From assembly GCF_030813115.1 (NCBI RefSeq), contig NZ_JAUSTY010000012.1, positions 62,001-126,000 of the forward strand: 64,000 bases of DNA. Reading direction: 5' to 3'. Below the pieces are notes generated by a model that saw nothing but the letters and a program-made list of their open reading frames with translations, was not told the DNA's origin and did not search any database. This DNA is from Bacillus horti (GTDB taxonomy: Bacteria > Bacillota > Bacilli > Caldalkalibacillales > JCM-10596). Both the position numbers and the translations under genes were made by a program. Below are positions 62,611 through 64,000 of this stretch, in pieces; position 1 is the stretch's first letter, and the number at the start of each line of letters is the position of its first letter.

Positions 62611-63156
62611 TTGTTAAAGAAAATAACTGTCATGCTTTTCAGTGTTTGTACACTGATTTTCCTACTTGCGGCCTGTCAAGCAGATGATAATCGGCACGGG
62701 AGCTCGGACATGTTATCGGGTCCCATTGATGTGAAGTTCTCTACAGATCCAGCTGAGGGAATAAAAGCAAACGAGCCAGTAGAACTTCAGCTTCATATTT
62801 CACAGATGGGTGATCCTGTCATTAATGCAGATGAGGCTCGTTTTGAGATTTGGTATGAGGATAATGGTCAGGAAGAAAGTGAAGATCACGGAGATGAGCA
62901 TACGGGGCATGGCAGCAGCGATGAAAGCGATAGCCATGGAGATCATGGTGACCATAGTGACCACACGGACCATAATAATCATTCCAGTAATGACATGTAT
63001 GATACGGGTAATGAATTTGTAGATGCAGAAGAAATTGGAGATGGAATATACACCATTACGTATACATTTGATCAGACAGGCACGTATTATATCAAATATC
63101 ACGTAACGGGACAGGGCTATCATTCCATGAGAACGAATGAAATCCATGTTGAATAA
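62611..63156 (+). CDS. YtkA/FixH-like lipoprotein with His/Asp-rich insert
   Basis: A 181-residue lipoprotein: signal peptide with lipobox FLLAACQ (Cys about 22), a beta-sandwich resembling the YtkA domain (IDVKFSTDPAEGIKANEPV, DGIYTITYTFDQTGTYYIKY), and between them a strikingly His/Asp/Ser-rich stretch (about residues 92-130) with repeated HGDH, HSDH and HTDH units, likely a metal-binding loop. The TTG at 62611 with AAGGAG eight bases upstream is preferred over a GTG at 62602, which overlaps that site. It overlaps the next gene by 11 bases. Confidence 0.78.
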   Translation: MLKKITVMLFSVCTLIFLLAACQADDNRHGSSDMLSGPIDVKFSTDPAEGIKANEPVELQLHISQMGDPVINADEARFEIWYEDNGQEESEDHGDEHTGHGSSDESDSHGDHGDHSDHTDHNNHSSNDMYDTGNEFVDAEEIGDGIYTITYTFDQTGTYYIKYHVTGQGYHSMRTNEIHVE

Positions 63157-64000
63157 GTTAGTAGAGAGAGCAAAGCATACAAAGATTGTATGGTTGCTCC
63201 TTCTTTTTAGTGTTGCTTTCTTAGTAGTAGCACCTAGCGTAGGGAATGCACAGGTAGTTATAGAAGAATCCTTTCCTAAGCCGGAATCTATTCTTCGAGA
63301 AGCACCAGCTGAAATCGAAATACAGGTATCCGAGTACATTCCTAATATCATGGGCCAGCTACTTTTAAAAGATGAACAAGGTAGCCTACTAGCACAGGAA
63401 ATGTTTGAAAAAGGAAGCACATTTCAAATGGATGTTCCCCTGCTTGAGGATGGTACCTACTTTGTTCATTGGCAGGTATTAGATACAGATGTACAAGTTA
63501 CGGGTGGGGCGTTTCGCTTTATGATAAGCCATGAAGATGCTGAAACCGAGGCAACTCTATTTAATAACATCTTCTCTAATAATGATTCTAATATAGATGA
63601 TCAGCAGGAGTCTAAGCTATCAATGCTGAGTAGAGCTGGAAAGCTAGTTATTATGCTTTGTGTAGCAGGGTGGATAATCTTTCACTATCTGTTCTGGTCA
63701 AAAGAGGGAGAGAGAAACGTTCGATTAGCCTCCCATATGAAGCTGAGAATAGAACGTAGACTGTATATAATATCAGCTCTTCTTATGCTTCTCTTAGATA
63801 GTACGCATATTCTCCAACAATCTGCCGATTTTTTAGGATCAAGCTGGGACAATAGAGAGGTTCTGCAGCTATCCATCGCTGTCGCTACCTCCTCTATGTT
63901 TGGTGTAATAGCCCTGGTGCGGATATGTAGTTTAGTATTATTGATAGCTTTAACGTTTCTACATTCTTTTAAGTACCGTGAAGGGCTTAAGGTTATCTTA
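63146..64000 (+). CDS. CopC/CopD-like membrane protein (3' end cut by window)
   Basis: The frame is open from ATG 63146 to the window edge, 285 codons. Order: a signal-anchor (about 10-33), a CopC-like beta domain (about 35-135; FPKPESILREAPAEIEIQVS and LEDGTYFVHWQVLDTDVQVT), a linker, then hydrophobic helices of a CopD-like part (about 165-185, 210-230, 240-275). In CopC the copper-binding His after the signal (AHA) and the one in the DGH motif are both replaced here (AQV and TDVQ). So copper binding at this site is doubtful. The start overlaps the preceding gene and has only a weak ribosome-binding site. Confidence 0.72.
   Translation, partial: MLNKLVERAKHTKIVWLLLLFSVAFLVVAPSVGNAQVVIEESFPKPESILREAPAEIEIQVSEYIPNIMGQLLLKDEQGSLLAQEMFEKGSTFQMDVPLLEDGTYFVHWQVLDTDVQVTGGAFRFMISHEDAETEATLFNNIFSNNDSNIDDQQESKLSMLSRAGKLVIMLCVAGWIIFHYLFWSKEGERNVRLASHMKLRIERRLYIISALLMLLLDSTHILQQSADFLGSSWDNREVLQLSIAVATSSMFGVIALVRICSLVLLIALTFLHSFKYREGLKVIL

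Noticed and set aside
62800-63420. A 206-residue open frame on the minus strand opposite the His-rich lipoprotein and CopC-like genes
   Set aside because: It is antisense to well-supported coding sequence, its composition mirrors the His/Asp-codon repeats opposite, and it has no ribosome-binding site or domain.
1-64000. Search for CRISPR arrays, tRNA or rRNA genes, insertion sequences and prophage
   Set aside because: No regular spacer-repeat pattern, cloverleaf-like or rRNA-like sequence, transposase or phage structural gene was recognised in any part of the window.

Overview
This window is a Bacillales-type Firmicute chromosome segment. It is AT-rich, with strong AGGAGG-like ribosome-binding sites, several GTG/TTG starts and many Rho-independent terminators. 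The organism is very probably an endospore former: a gamma-type small acid-soluble spore protein (sspE) lies beside mutY, ntdP (ygaC) and a ygaD-type ABC exporter, close to the Bacillus subtilis yfh-mutY-sspE-ygaC-ygaD neighbourhood. YheC/D-like, YtxJ (bacilliredoxin) and YtrA-like proteins fit the same group. The species is not identified. I see no rRNA, tRNA, CRISPR array, insertion sequence or prophage.

Layout. 1-3103: branched-chain amino-acid importer livHMGF (livH cut by the window edge). 3335-15000: secreted and cell-surface functions, namely a family-9 pectate-lyase-like beta-helix protein, a MalT-type LuxR regulator, a very large RCC1/InlB-repeat/SLH surface protein and an SLH-anchored 5'-nucleotidase. 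15145-17156: ascorbate-type PTS (EIIA, EIIB, EIIC). 17260-25499: SGNH hydrolase, Cof-type HAD phosphatase, PatB/MalY aminotransferase, DnaQ-like exonuclease, LysR/RarD pair, MarR, and a YtrA-type GntR/DUF1648 operon with a perfect operator.

25747-37468 is the largest coherent system: two divergent phosphonate operons. Leftward is the importer phnD-phnC-phnE-phnE. Rightward is phnF-G-H-I-J-K-M-L followed by a PHP-domain phosphoesterase that probably replaces PhnP. All four PhnJ iron-sulfur cysteines and the radical glycine are visible. Together these genes would import a phosphonate, attach it to ribose triphosphate, cleave the C-P bond and recover phosphate.

37812-45600: hydroxyacid dehydrogenase, MOSC protein, a small membrane protein preceded by a candidate pseudoknotted leader, odhAB (2-oxoglutarate dehydrogenase E1/E2) and a YheC/D-like protein. 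45758-50226: YihY, YtxJ, a zinc-limitation unit (Zur-like box, ZagA-type metallochaperone, cysteine-free L33) and an ECF sigma/anti-sigma pair. 50581-60181: SLC13-type permease, the yfh/mutY/sspE/ntdP/ygaD block and azlCD. 60351-64000: a histidine kinase/response regulator pair followed by SCO-like, His-rich YtkA-like lipoprotein and CopC/CopD-like genes (last one cut), suggesting a metal or respiratory-oxidase related cluster.

The points most worth a second look are the PHP enzyme ending the phn operon, the candidate pseudoknot RNA near 39487-39536, the Zur-controlled zagA-rpmG unit, and the CopC-like protein lacking its expected copper-binding histidines.
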